In this document: piece by piece, positions 26,203 to 37,000 of the stretch | Numbering within the stretch: the first letter of the stretch is position 1 | How the letters are laid out: each line of letters starts with the position of its first letter | Origin: Soonwooa sp. | GTDB taxonomy: Bacteria; Bacteroidota; Bacteroidia; Flavobacteriales; Weeksellaceae | Direction of reading: 5' to 3' | Length of the DNA: 52,569 nucleotides | Assembly (NCBI RefSeq): GCF_030151385.1 | Contig: NZ_JASLDS010000042.1 | Span: 1 to 52,569 of the forward strand | The notes under the pieces: generated by a model | Databases searched by the model: none | What the model was told of the DNA's origin: nothing | What the model saw: the letters and a program-made list of their open reading frames with translations, nothing else | Made by a program: the position numbers and the translations under genes

Positions 26203-28455
26203 CTATTTTTTGATAACTTTTTGAGAGTCTACATTTCCATTAACATCAATAGTTTTCACAATATACATACCAGTTGGAAGATTACTAAGATTAAGCTCCA
26301 CTTTAGACTGACTAGCCTCTTTTTGTACTACTTTCGCACCTGCAACATTATAGATTTCAATACTTCTAATTGCAATTGGTGAACTAATTGTCAAAGTATT
26401 AACAAATGGCACTGGATACAACTTTGTCTTTTCTTGCTTTGTTGTATTTTGTGTACCTAACACCGAACAATCCGTCAATAGCTTATACACCATTTCGTTG
26501 TCAAGTTTTACCCACATCAAACCTAGATATCCAATATAAGTCGGCGAACCTACAAATGCATAGACATCATTTGTTGTCGTAAATCCAGTGTAATCTGAAG
26601 CGACCTCCAGCCAATACTTAGGCGATTGTGCACCATCTAGAAGTAACGATTGATTAAATTTGACATTAACTTTCCATCTTGTATAAACTAAATCGACAGT
26701 AGGATCTGGCAAAAATTCTTCCAACTTTTCTCTAGTCGATGTCATCGCTATTTTTTCTGATATAATATCGCCAGGCTCTTGTGTTTCGGCATTATGTTTT
26801 CTAAGGTTAAATTCTAACATTCTTGGATTGTTAACCTCAGCTACTGTACTAGCCTCCCATAAATCTAATACAATACCATTAACACCTAGATTTTCATTTG
26901 GATTAACCTCCACATCAATAGCAGCAGTCATCATATCTGGAATGAATGGCCCCATTTCGGATGTCATCATATTATCTGTAGGATCATCAGTAGAAACAAC
27001 AACCTGTGTACACATATCTTGTCTACAATCAGCTTCTAATTGATACACCAATTCATTACGATCGGCAATCTGCCAAGAACCTGTTACATTGTTCTTAACA
27101 GTGATGTTTTCGCCAATTTTCAGACTTGGATTAACTTCAACATAGGCAGCATCGCTAAGAAGTTTTAACCATTTTTTTGCACCCAAAGCCCCGTCGGTAA
27201 GAATAGGTTTGTCAAATTTAATTTTGTAGGTATATATATTCTTTCCATCTTGGGTAAAGGCAAGTGTTTTGCTTTCGATAGTTCCCTGTATGTTTGACAA
27301 CACCGTACCCGGCAGTCCGTTGGAATTAGTATTTAATTCTTCAAAATTAATAAAGGTCGCATCCGCCATATTAACTGTAATGCCCTTTATAGTTGAAAAC
27401 TTACCTACGAACATTGGAATATCAATTGCCAATTCCTGCGCCTTGGCACCACCATTTTCCATAGTGAAAAAACCGCTCATGTTTGGCACTCCAACATTAC
27501 AAGCATCTCTAATAGAGTTGGTTATCAGACTTGAGGTAATCTCCTCAGAAAAAATAGAATTATCTGCAGAACAATTGCTCTCGTCAGCATGTGTATACCA
27601 TCTTAACACGCCCGTAAAGTCAGATGTCCACGAAAATTGAGAAGCATCCGAAGTTCTGGCTGTTGTAGCATCTGGTCTCTTTAATGTTGAAAAGACAGTT
27701 TCTTTACCAAGTTTGAAATCATAACTTGCACCAGCTATTACAAATATATCGGTGTAAGCTCCCGTTTTTGCAGTGTTTGTAATCAATTCTGATTGTCCAT
27801 TATTTTTAGGAACAAACATCGCAGTTAGATTTGCACCATTTACCGCAGTATCACAACCTTGAGGTGTAAAAATATTAACGCTATAGTCTTCTACCTGTCC
27901 ATAGGTATTTCCTAAATTACAACCATCGGTAGCATATACAATCGGGACAAGAGTTGTTTGTCTTTTCATAACTCTCATCCTTGTAGATCCAGGAATTGCA
28001 TTGCCAGGAATTGTAATATTCGCAACTAATTCTTTCCCATCATTTCCATTAGAGTTGCGTATATAGCCAAGTTCAAAACGTTCTTTTTTCCCTTCTTCAT
28101 CTTTATAATCAACTGGCCCCAAAATCCCATCTTGGTTAAAGTCGATATACACTGTAAAACTCGCATAATAGTCACCTTCTGTGTTGGCTTGTAATTTAAT
28201 CTGATAGGTGCGATACTGTCCAACATTGGTACTCAGGTTAGTAAAATCTTCGTAGCCAACATTGGTACTAGAAGCAGTACGATTATTAATTGCGCCAAAA
28301 GATACCAGTGTCAAAGCTTCGGGATCACTAACATTGGGGATACAGTAACTAGCTGTTTTTTTCGATTTTGAAATTGGCTTTACTTTTAGTGGCGTTTTTT
28401 CAGCAAACATAAAAGCTGATAAAACAACCAACATCATCATAAAATATTTTTTCAT
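26203..28455 (-). CDS. T9SS-secreted GEVED-domain protein
   Basis: 750 residues. Signal peptide (1-18); GEVED domain (about 38-200: YCIPNVSDPEAL, VYIDFNQDGILGPVDY, NTYGQVEDYSVNIF); two or three beta-rich segments of unknown type (about 205-665), with paired motifs that recur (WLKLLSDAAYVEVNPSL and YWLEVASDYTGF), suggesting a duplicated domain; and a T9SS type A tail (about 680-750: LYPVPFVNTLTISSP to KVIKK). It is presumably displayed or released. It lies 14 bp downstream of the M36 metalloprotease gene on the same strand and is almost certainly cotranscribed with it, so it may assist or be processed with the protease. Confidence 0.85.
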   Translation of the reverse strand: MKKYFMMMLVVLSAFMFAEKTPLKVKPISKSKKTASYCIPNVSDPEALTLVSFGAINNRTASSTNVGYEDFTNLSTNVGQYRTYQIKLQANTEGDYYASFTVYIDFNQDGILGPVDYKDEEGKKERFELGYIRNSNGNDGKELVANITIPGNAIPGSTRMRVMKRQTTLVPIVYATDGCNLGNTYGQVEDYSVNIFTPQGCDTAVNGANLTAMFVPKNNGQSELITNTAKTGAYTDIFVIAGASYDFKLGKETVFSTLKRPDATTARTSDASQFSWTSDFTGVLRWYTHADESNCSADNSIFSEEITSSLITNSIRDACNVGVPNMSGFFTMENGGAKAQELAIDIPMFVGKFSTIKGITVNMADATFINFEELNTNSNGLPGTVLSNIQGTIESKTLAFTQDGKNIYTYKIKFDKPILTDGALGAKKWLKLLSDAAYVEVNPSLKIGENITVKNNVTGSWQIADRNELVYQLEADCRQDMCTQVVVSTDDPTDNMMTSEMGPFIPDMMTAAIDVEVNPNENLGVNGIVLDLWEASTVAEVNNPRMLEFNLRKHNAETQEPGDIISEKIAMTSTREKLEEFLPDPTVDLVYTRWKVNVKFNQSLLLDGAQSPKYWLEVASDYTGFTTTNDVYAFVGSPTYIGYLGLMWVKLDNEMVYKLLTDCSVLGTQNTTKQEKTKLYPVPFVNTLTISSPIAIRSIEIYNVAGAKVVQKEASQSKVELNLSNLPTGMYIVKTIDVNGNVDSQKVIKK

Positions 28456-28469
28456 AATATTAGAGGAAA

Positions 28470-31160
28470 TTAGTTTTTGATAATTTTCTTAGTTACAACT
28501 TCAGCTTTCGTGTAGAATTTGACTACAAAGACTCCTTTTGGCAAATTAGATGTATCAACACTTCTTTTTTGCTGTGAAGCGTCTAATAATTGTGTTGAAA
28601 CAAGACGACCAGACGTATCGAAAATTTCTGCTTTTGTAACCTCATCTTTTGCCATAATGTAAACAACATCTTTAGTTGGATTAGGGAAAATACTTAGAGC
28701 ATTACTTGTATTTTCAATAGTTCCAAGAGTTTTACAAGCAGGTGGCAGGTCAAAAGCTTCTGTACCATCCATTCGAGAATCAGACGTCCCTTGTATTGCG
28801 CTAAAACCCAATCCTCTCTTGGCGAAAGCTTCCCAAATCATACACTTGTTATCACCATTAAACATCGCCTGATCAGCTTGCAAAATTGCATCACGACCTT
28901 CAACAAAACCAGGATTAGGAACCTGAAGTTTTTGACCTTGTAAGACAAGATCCAAAGCCATATTGTTACCACCTTGGTTAGATTTATGATCAGGATTGAA
29001 GCCATACTTGTTAACAAACTTCCAATGCATTTCCCACAACATAACTGCCCATAAGTAACCTGTTGGATGTTGCAAATTTGGACCAGGTCCAATCACTTTA
29101 AGATAATCGTAAGTATCAGGGTTAACACTCATATCAGTCGTATAGGGTCTTGGACGCAAACCTCCTCCTCCGAAAGCATAACTTCCCATGTTGATTAAAT
29201 CGGTATCAACTTGACTTGCTTGTTGTGTAAGATTAAGCGCAACATAATCGCTCCAACCTTCATTCATACCTTCTTCACCATTCATTGCGCTATTTGTAAT
29301 TCTACCAGAAACTGCATGCGTGTATTCATGCAAAATTACTTGGCTATCAAATCCACTGTCTCTTTTTGTAATCGCATAAGTTGTAGACGGAACCGTCACA
29401 TCAGAAGCTGTATTATTTAGTAGAGATTGTTTTAATTTTGCTCCAATATTTTGTTCAATCCCAACTATTGGAAAATTCAAATTACTGTTATCACCATCGC
29501 CTTCAGCAGACAAAAGACCAGTAAATGCAGTGCTAGAATTATTAATAATCATAATAGCTTTGGGATGATATGGCGCAACTTTATGTATTTTATCTGAAAA
29601 ATTACAAGTTCCTCTATTTACCAAAACGACTTTATCTTGCAATTGACTTCCGTTGACAGGTTCTTCACAAGCATCATGGCTATCTACACCCGAAGCATCA
29701 TCAACCAAAATCATATCTCCTGTAACACGAGGATCCACGCCATATTTGTAAGCTTTATTGTTGCCGACTATACCAGGATAGATTCCTTTATCATCACCTG
29801 TATTAACGTCTATGACACCTGCACCTTCTTTTAAAGTTTCAAAAGTAAAAAAGCAAGTAATCGGATCTCTAAATATACCCGAACTGTAAATCATAAATGC
29901 GTTATTAACTGTTCTCGTCTTGCCAAGGCCAGCAACAGTAATGCCCGTTGTAAGTCTTCCCTCACCACTATTAGCCTGAAAACTGCCCGCCTTCGGATTA
30001 AAGCCATGATAATACATAATATCATGAATCGAATTAATGGAATAAAACATTTGTGTCGTTGACGCATCGTGATAAGCCACTGGATTATAATCGGTAGAAG
30101 AACCTGGATTAGGAAAATCAAATATGAGGTTCTCACCACCATAGGCCTCTTCCTTTAGATACAGAACTCCTAAGCCAGCTAAGAGTCCTCCACTATCAAT
30201 AATTAGATCACTTGCCGCACCACTTAGATCCGAGCTAACACGTGCATTATTGCCGACTGTATGGTATTTTGTTAGAGGCGTTTCCGCGTTAGGATCTCTT
30301 GGAACATTTATTAACTTGTGCCAACCTTCTTTGGAAGCATTCGGATCTGCAACATTTGACATCATTGTAAAAGCATGTTGCGACGGGCTTTGAAAGTTAG
30401 CAGGAATAACATTATAAGTACCTGATGTTGCGTCTGCTTTTTTCGACTTGCTGAATTCATCATAAATCCAATCAAAGTCTTTTGAATCATTTTTAAAAAC
30501 AGATTTACTGGTCGCATGGCTATCCACAAAACATTCATTAACGACAGGCGTTTTTGTTAATAATTGCCCAGAATTAGCATCAATAACCACTTCATACATT
30601 GGCAAAAGATCCTTCTCATTAGAAGCTGTTCGAAAAGATGCCAACATCACCCAAGCCAGTTTCAGACCTTTATCCGTTTGATAATAGTTAAGCATCTGAT
30701 TTTTATCAGAATACAAAACACTACTATCTAAAGCATTAGAATCCTTTAATTGTTGAGGCTTATCTTCCAAATCATGAAGAAGAACAAGCTTTTTAGAATT
30801 TTTTGAAGCAAATTTTTGGATTGCTTCTTCAGCTGTTAGACTTGCTTTGGTCGTTTGCGGTGCTTCTATTCTGAAGTTATTATTAAAAGTTAAAACCTTT
30901 CTGTCCTTAACCTGAAAGGTTCCATAACTTTGATATACAGGAATACCATTTACGGTTTGCTGAATCTTAACATAATCTGCAACATTGTCACCAATCGTAT
31001 TTTCGTTAATGACTTTGTACTCAAGATTTGAAAAATTGGCGACACTTGCCTTATTAGCACTTGTATCATTCTTCAAATAACGATCTACAACTTCCAAGGA
31101 AGTCTGAGCTTGGATACTACCTGCTGTCAAGGCCAAAAGTAGAATGTAATTTCTTTTCAT
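28470..31160 (-). CDS. M36 (fungalysin) metalloprotease, T9SS-secreted
   Basis: 896 residues. Signal peptide (1-18, ending SIQAQ); FTP-type propeptide (about 25-200); M36 catalytic domain with a PA domain inserted (about 500-590: VVLVNRGTCNFSDKIHKV) and the zinc site HEYTH at 611-615 with the downstream GMNEGWSDY, where Glu is the third ligand; then HPTGYLWAVMLWEMHWKF and a T9SS type A tail (about 815-896: SIFPNPTKDVVYIMAKD to KKIIKN). An extracellular zinc endopeptidase of the fungalysin family. It is the first gene of a two-gene unit with the GEVED protein and is divergent from the TPR/LuxR-type regulator at 31471. Confidence 0.93.
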   Translation of the reverse strand: MKRNYILLLALTAGSIQAQTSLEVVDRYLKNDTSANKASVANFSNLEYKVINENTIGDNVADYVKIQQTVNGIPVYQSYGTFQVKDRKVLTFNNNFRIEAPQTTKASLTAEEAIQKFASKNSKKLVLLHDLEDKPQQLKDSNALDSSVLYSDKNQMLNYYQTDKGLKLAWVMLASFRTASNEKDLLPMYEVVIDANSGQLLTKTPVVNECFVDSHATSKSVFKNDSKDFDWIYDEFSKSKKADATSGTYNVIPANFQSPSQHAFTMMSNVADPNASKEGWHKLINVPRDPNAETPLTKYHTVGNNARVSSDLSGAASDLIIDSGGLLAGLGVLYLKEEAYGGENLIFDFPNPGSSTDYNPVAYHDASTTQMFYSINSIHDIMYYHGFNPKAGSFQANSGEGRLTTGITVAGLGKTRTVNNAFMIYSSGIFRDPITCFFTFETLKEGAGVIDVNTGDDKGIYPGIVGNNKAYKYGVDPRVTGDMILVDDASGVDSHDACEEPVNGSQLQDKVVLVNRGTCNFSDKIHKVAPYHPKAIMIINNSSTAFTGLLSAEGDGDNSNLNFPIVGIEQNIGAKLKQSLLNNTASDVTVPSTTYAITKRDSGFDSQVILHEYTHAVSGRITNSAMNGEEGMNEGWSDYVALNLTQQASQVDTDLINMGSYAFGGGGLRPRPYTTDMSVNPDTYDYLKVIGPGPNLQHPTGYLWAVMLWEMHWKFVNKYGFNPDHKSNQGGNNMALDLVLQGQKLQVPNPGFVEGRDAILQADQAMFNGDNKCMIWEAFAKRGLGFSAIQGTSDSRMDGTEAFDLPPACKTLGTIENTSNALSIFPNPTKDVVYIMAKDEVTKAEIFDTSGRLVSTQLLDASQQKRSVDTSNLPKGVFVVKFYTKAEVVTKKIIKN

Positions 31161-31470
31161 ATTAATCTAATAATTACTTTTTCTAAAATTAATATTAATT
31201 GAAAATGAAAAAATGCATCAAAAACCGAGTTAAATATTTGTGGACACTTTATATACACATACAAAATATCTAAAAACCATAAAATCAACCAATTAATACG
31301 TAGAATACACACACAAAATATATACACTGTGTATGCTATGTATATAAATTTAACATGAAAAATATTAATATATCAGCACAAAACTACATTAATATTTGTT
31401 AATTTGTGACAAATATCAAACATTTAGCAATTACACTATCAATTTGACAACAAACACAACTTCTACTAGA
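31161..31470. other. AT-rich divergent intergenic region
   Basis: 310 bp between the divergent M36 protease and TPR/LuxR-type genes. It is very AT-rich, with CACACAAAATATATACAC-like and TATACAC repeats near 31255-31340 that might be binding sites. I see no gene, hairpin terminator or clear TAnnTTTG pair; both promoters must lie here. Confidence 0.5.
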
Positions 31471-33270
31471 ATGAAATCTAATTTATTTTTAAGAACATTA
31501 GCAATACTACTTTTATGCCTTTGGAGTTCGGCAAAAGCAAGCACTGTTGAAGAAGATGAGTTAATTGTAAAAACTAGGATATTAATTGTTGATGAAAAAT
31601 ATGCAGAGGCTGAGAAAATCTTAACAAACGCACTTGATGAACAAATCACTGACAATGACTTTAAGGTCAAAATATATTCTAATCTTGTAATGCTCTACGT
31701 GATTAGCAATAATTTTGACAAGGCTTTTTACTACGGAAATTTATTGAAAAATCTAGCAGACAACAGTAAAGACAAGTTAGATGATGCCTACTCTAATTAT
31801 TGTTTTGCCAGAATATATCTTGCCAATAAGTTTCCTGAAAAAACAATTTATTTTGCCAATGTAGCTTTAAAAATTTTAGAAAAATACCCCGCCGAAAACT
31901 ATTTAAAATCCGAATTATATAGGATTATTTCTAGGTCTTATGTTATGCAAGGAGAAAACATCGAATCTTATAGAGATTATATTTTGAAGCAAATTTATTA
32001 CATTGACAAAACCAATTTAGACTTGGACAAAAACATCTCCTATACAGATGCTGTGGTAATGTATTCTTCAATTTATCAAAATAGTAAAAACCCCGCGGAT
32101 ATAGAAAAAGCTTTTGAATATGCTGAAAAGTCTTTAAATCTAGTTAATGCCAAGGACACAAAATACCAATCAAATCAAGCAAAAGCAAACGCTTACAATA
32201 ACTTTGCATCACTCATTGGATCTTTTCCTTACAGAGATTACTCTAAGGAACAAAGACACAACATCGCGAAGAATTACCTCGATCAAGCGATGGCGATTGC
32301 CAGTGCTAAAAAATTTAGATCCACGGAAATTGTCTGCTATACAACCTACGCAGAATTGTGCTCTGACAATCCTTGTAAAATTGATAACCTTGAAAAAGCT
32401 TACAATCTATCTATCGAAGAGAATCCAAAAAAAACTGATAATATCAAACTCTATATTATTAACACATTAAAAGAACTTTACACCGAAAATAAAAACTATG
32501 AAAAAGCTTTAAAATATAGCGAAGAAAGCTTGAATCTAACCAACATTTCCAACGATAACCTTAATAACAATCGAAAAAAGCTTGTTGACGCCTATAGCGA
32601 CCTCGAACAAAAGAAACTCCAAATTAACCAACTGACAACTACCAACAAAACGAATAATATCCAAAAATTCCTTTTCCTTGGAATGTTGATTTTCGCTTTA
32701 GTAGGTTTAGTTTTTATGTTTTATACTTTTAGATACAGACAAAAGCTGAGCAAGCAAAACACAAATATTTTACAAGCCGAAATCAAGGAATCGGAACTTA
32801 TATTGAGACTCGAAAAAGAAGAAAAAAGCCGTCTAAAAGCCGAACAAGACTTATTATCATTACAACAAGAACAATTACAAAAGCAGGCTTTAGCTGTTTC
32901 AATACAATTAAACCATAAAAACAGCTTCATCAAAGAGCTAAAAGAGCAACTAAAAAACACAGATGTCAACATTGACAAAATCCTACGTAGTGAACGTATT
33001 ACCGAAAACGACTTTACCGAGATTAAAGACGTTCTGCAAGAAGTACATCCCAACTTTTTCAAAAAGCTAAATAGTATTTCTAAAACCAAACTTTCTAACC
33101 TCGACCAAAAATATGCGGCATACATCTACATCAATATGGATAATCAGAAAATATCGAATCTACTAAATGTCGATCCACACACAGTTCGTGTAACCAAATA
33201 CCGATTGAAACAAAAACTTGGTTTAGACAAGACACAAGATTTGCAATTGTTTTTACAAAATTTGATTTAG
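31471..33270 (+). CDS. Membrane-anchored TPR protein with C-terminal HTH
   Basis: 599 residues from the ATG at 31471 (the frame is open from a TTG at 31396, but the signal peptide MKSNLFLRTLAILLLCLWSSAKA begins here). Order: signal peptide, periplasmic TPR repeats (about 25-380), one transmembrane helix (about 395-417: FLFLGMLIFALVGLVFMFYTF), coiled coil (about 420-480), then a C-terminal helix-turn-helix (about 530-599: LDQKYAAYIYINMDNQKISNLLNVDPHTVRVTKYRLKQKLGL). Same layout as the protein at 2937-4508. It is divergent from the M36/GEVED unit and may regulate it. Target and signal are unknown. Confidence 0.82.
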   Translation: MKSNLFLRTLAILLLCLWSSAKASTVEEDELIVKTRILIVDEKYAEAEKILTNALDEQITDNDFKVKIYSNLVMLYVISNNFDKAFYYGNLLKNLADNSKDKLDDAYSNYCFARIYLANKFPEKTIYFANVALKILEKYPAENYLKSELYRIISRSYVMQGENIESYRDYILKQIYYIDKTNLDLDKNISYTDAVVMYSSIYQNSKNPADIEKAFEYAEKSLNLVNAKDTKYQSNQAKANAYNNFASLIGSFPYRDYSKEQRHNIAKNYLDQAMAIASAKKFRSTEIVCYTTYAELCSDNPCKIDNLEKAYNLSIEENPKKTDNIKLYIINTLKELYTENKNYEKALKYSEESLNLTNISNDNLNNNRKKLVDAYSDLEQKKLQINQLTTTNKTNNIQKFLFLGMLIFALVGLVFMFYTFRYRQKLSKQNTNILQAEIKESELILRLEKEEKSRLKAEQDLLSLQQEQLQKQALAVSIQLNHKNSFIKELKEQLKNTDVNIDKILRSERITENDFTEIKDVLQEVHPNFFKKLNSISKTKLSNLDQKYAAYIYINMDNQKISNLLNVDPHTVRVTKYRLKQKLGLDKTQDLQLFLQNLI

Positions 33271-33635
33271 AAAATAAAGATTTAAAGAAACCTAAAATTT
33301 TGGGGTAAATTGAGAAATATAGACTTTGCAAATTTCCTGTACTGCTCTTTCCCGTTGTGATGTAAAATAGAAGCCCTACCAATGATACATTGAGATGTCA
33401 TTTAGTTTTTATGCTTGCCTCTCAAGAATGTAAATTAAAATCCAATAAAATAATCGAGTACTTAGTGAATTTCCATTTTTCAATCCCGCTTCACAAACGA
33501 AAACTAATCTCCTATACTACTCTCAGAAAGGCATCAAAAGGTGGTAGTTATTATCGAACTCCCAGCAATCACAGAAAATATCTTTTTACCTCAGTAAAAA
33601 AAATACAAACATTGCTTGTTAAATCGACGCCCAAA
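33271..33635. other. Intergenic region at the left edge of the accessory island
   Basis: 365 bp without a convincing gene. One 88-codon plus-strand frame (33390-33656) crosses it and runs into the DUF4269 remnant, but it has no ribosome-binding signal or recognisable domain. No hairpin terminator or repeat is obvious. It marks the change from conserved chromosome to the Cas9/dCas12f island. Confidence 0.4.
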
Positions 33636-34049
33636 TTAATGAGTACTTATTTTTAATAATTCGGTATAAGGATTACCTTCTAGACCGAGCAGTAAAGCAA
33701 ATGCAGGTTCAGTTTTGTAGCCTTGTTTTTTAAGTGTAATGATTTGTTGTCGAAATGCTTCACCATACTTTTTTAGTAGATAATCTTCTATAAGCATGTG
33801 TTTGTAAGCCGCTTGCTGTATTGAAGGAACTGCTTGTCCGAAGATTTCAATCTCAAAATCATCAATAAAAAAATTGGCGACAATGGCAGGAAGTTCTCTA
33901 TCATTTAAATGACGAATGCTAAAATCTTTTTCAGCTTGAAAAGCATCTTCTACAGTTCTTACAAAATCCTTTTGATCTTCCACATAGCAAATAATATCAA
34001 GATCACTATTCTGAATATCAATAGCAATAGGAATTGTCCCAACTATCGA
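33636..34049 (-). pseudogene. DUF4269 (nucleotidyltransferase-like) protein, N-terminus deleted
   Basis: The readable frame begins at 34049, directly after an in-frame stop, and gives VGTIPIAIDIQNSDLDIICYVEDQKDFV and the rest of a DUF4269 protein to its natural end. The IDIxxSDLDII motif is the nucleotidyltransferase-like core. About 40-50 N-terminal residues expected in the family are missing, and no ATG precedes the core; the first usable codon is a GTG at 33983, which would exclude the motif. The fragment overlaps the last 32 bp of the cas9 frame in another frame. So cas9 and this gene have been joined by a deletion that removed the end of one and the start of the other. Confidence 0.78.
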
Positions 34050-37000
34050 TTATAGATAAGTTTTGATTTACCCGCTCAACAGCTTCATAAAAGCTTACGA
34101 CTTTTTCTTGCAGGTTTCCTTTTTCATCTTCATATATCGCAACATGATGATTATTTCCAGTACTTACAAAATCTACGGCAATTCTTTTTCCTTGTTCATC
34201 TAAAACCTCTTTCCCCAAATGGTCTTTTTTGTAATGTAGAGCTTCAGCATTACTTATTCCCGTAATTGTCACTGTTTTTACAGTAATACCTTTTGATTTA
34301 TTAAGCCAAATTGGATTCTTTTCTAAATCAGAGAAAGCTTCTTTAGCATTTCCATTATACTCTTTCAATCGTTGAGTGAGTTTCTCTCGGATTCCTATAT
34401 CAGTTACTTTGTCAATATTCTTAAAATCTTTGAAATTATCTGAATTAACTGCTTTTCTAATGGTATAACCTACTTCGTACCAAGCTAAGACAACACTTTC
34501 TGGAACTTGTTCTGTCTTGTCAGAATTGAGATAGATTGGAGATTTTGTAATTGCATTTTTCCCCGAAAAAGCTTTTTTAACATCTCCTCCATTTTCTTGC
34601 AATCGTTCTAACAAAGCCGTTCTATACTTTTTATTTTGTACCTTATTGATAGTTTCAATATCAAACTTAGCGGAGATTTTCTCTTCTTTTGTTTTCAGAA
34701 ACTTTGCACTTCCATAGATGGTTTCCTTGTGTAATTGTCCTCTCGGCGTCAATTCGGTTTTTGAAATTACACCTCCTTTTTTCTTTATTTTGTTGATGTT
34801 CTTAGTAACAACTTTATTCTTTGCTTTGTGAGAAATCAATATTTCTTCAAGATGTATTTTTGCTTCTTTTCTAAAGTTCTTCAGAGGTTCAATAAAAATC
34901 CTTTCTTTTTTACCATTGCTTTTCTCGATTACTTTTGTTATCAAATTTTCAATATTTGAAATGATTTTATGCTGCTTATGGCTTTCGTCTTTTCTTGCAT
35001 TTAGATAATTAAGATACTGAATATGATTATGTGTTGTAAAAGCAACCGTAAGTGCGTCCATTGCATGATGACGATGGTCGTTTCTTTTTGTCCAATCTAC
35101 AATACGTTCTTTCTCTTCACCTTTTGAGTTTTTAATGATTTCTGTTAATCCTAATTTTTTATATTTATCAAGATTTAATTCCTTCATAGTGTTCACAAGA
35201 TTCCATTCTTCTCTTAGTTTATCTGTAATTTGCCCAGATGTAGAGACTACAGAATTGGTAATTCCAAAAAGAATTTCTTTGGCTTTCTTGGCAATATATT
35301 GTGTATCTCGTAAATCTCTTTCGATAAAACCATCTCCAATATCAGCAGCTTTTTTCTGTAATTTTTCAAATTTGGCCTTAGAAATCTCCTTTTTATCGTA
35401 AAGTACATTAATGACGTTTAAGAATTTTTCTAACTGATTTTTTCCTTCATTTTCCAAATAATCGTAAGCCGTTTGATTTCCTTTTTTCAAATTAGCACCT
35501 CTCGGAACAAGAACTTTGTTCGAAAAACTATCATCAAAAAAACGCGATTGGGGGACAATATGGTCTATATCATACTTATCCGTGAACAATTCTTCTTTCT
35601 TTATCTGATTATCGGTGTACAAATCTTTATAACCATTGTTTGCTAATTCCAAATACAATTTATAACGAATAATATCATTTCGTGATGGTGATTTTATTCC
35701 AAATTCATTTTGTAAAACAGATGCATATTTTTGATGAAGAAGAGTTGCTTTATTAATTTCTGATGTCATATCAGCACGTTCCGCAGCATTTTTTTTCAGT
35801 TCACGAGCTAATTCTATTCGGATTTCATCAGGTTTTCCGTATTCTTTAGTCACTTCATTTACAAGATTAATCATTTGATTCAGAATCTTTTCTACGACAG
35901 GATTTCGAAGTGAATTTTTAGGAAGAATATCCAATTGCTCTTTCAAAACTCTATTTGCTAAATCTTCTTTAGTTAAAGAGTTTTTAGAATGATTATATCC
36001 TGCATAAGCGCAAGCCTCACTGTATTTGTGCTCTTTGATGTACGGATAGATTCTTCGCATAGCTTTAGAACTCAAACTTCCATAATCTGGAATAAAACCA
36101 ATTTCTGCCAACAACTGCGAATGCTCCTTTTTGAAGCCATATTTATCGTGTAAAAGTCTGTACAACGTATCATTTCCAGATGGAGAATCATCACCTTCGT
36201 AAGAATACAACAAATGCCAAAGTTGATAAGAGTCTTGTTTTTCGAAATCTTGTCCATCGAGTTGAGCATCAAAATCTAAGATTGTGGTTCTAATTCCAAG
36301 TTCTTCAAAGCCTTTCTTTACAAACTCTTTAATCGCAAAAGCGGAGGAAGAAACTTTGGAAACTTTGATATCGTCATCTGCGCTTAATTTAAACTCTTTT
36401 GGAAAGTCAAAGCCTTCATTAGCTAAAATCTTTAAGTAAACATCATAAAAGCTTTCGTTTGTTTTATTACCTTCAATATTTTTGAATTTCGATTTCCATT
36501 CTTTCCCAGAATATCCAATTAAATCTAAAATCTCTTTTGGAGAAAGATTTCCTTTGATATTTACTTCATTGAAAAGTTCTTCTTTCATTTTTAAATCCAA
36601 AGGAAGTTCTTCCTTGGTTTCAATATTTTGAAAGCTTACATTGTTAAGAACCTGCCATATTTTGAACTCTTGAAATAACGGTGACGAGCGTGGTGCAACC
36701 TTAGAACCTACGGTTTTCTTTTTTGTTTTTCCATTTTCAGTAACTTCTATTTCACGATTTTCGAATTCGCAAATGCTAATTAATCCTTTCTGTGACCTCA
36801 ATTTTCTTTGGTAAAAAATAACAATATCACGGATTTCTTCCTTTAAAGCTTTCGTTAATATTGGATGAAACTTAGCTTGAGTTTCCCAAACTCTTTCAAA
36901 CTCATCCAAATAATCTTGACGGTAAAATACCTGGTTTTTAAGCTTGGTGTGGGGATTTGCTTTTAATTGGTTGTATAAATATTCCCCAACAGTCTGATTA

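Noticed and set aside
33390..33656. 88-codon plus-strand frame at the island edge
   Set aside because: No recognisable domain or ribosome-binding signal; runs into the antisense DUF4269 remnant.
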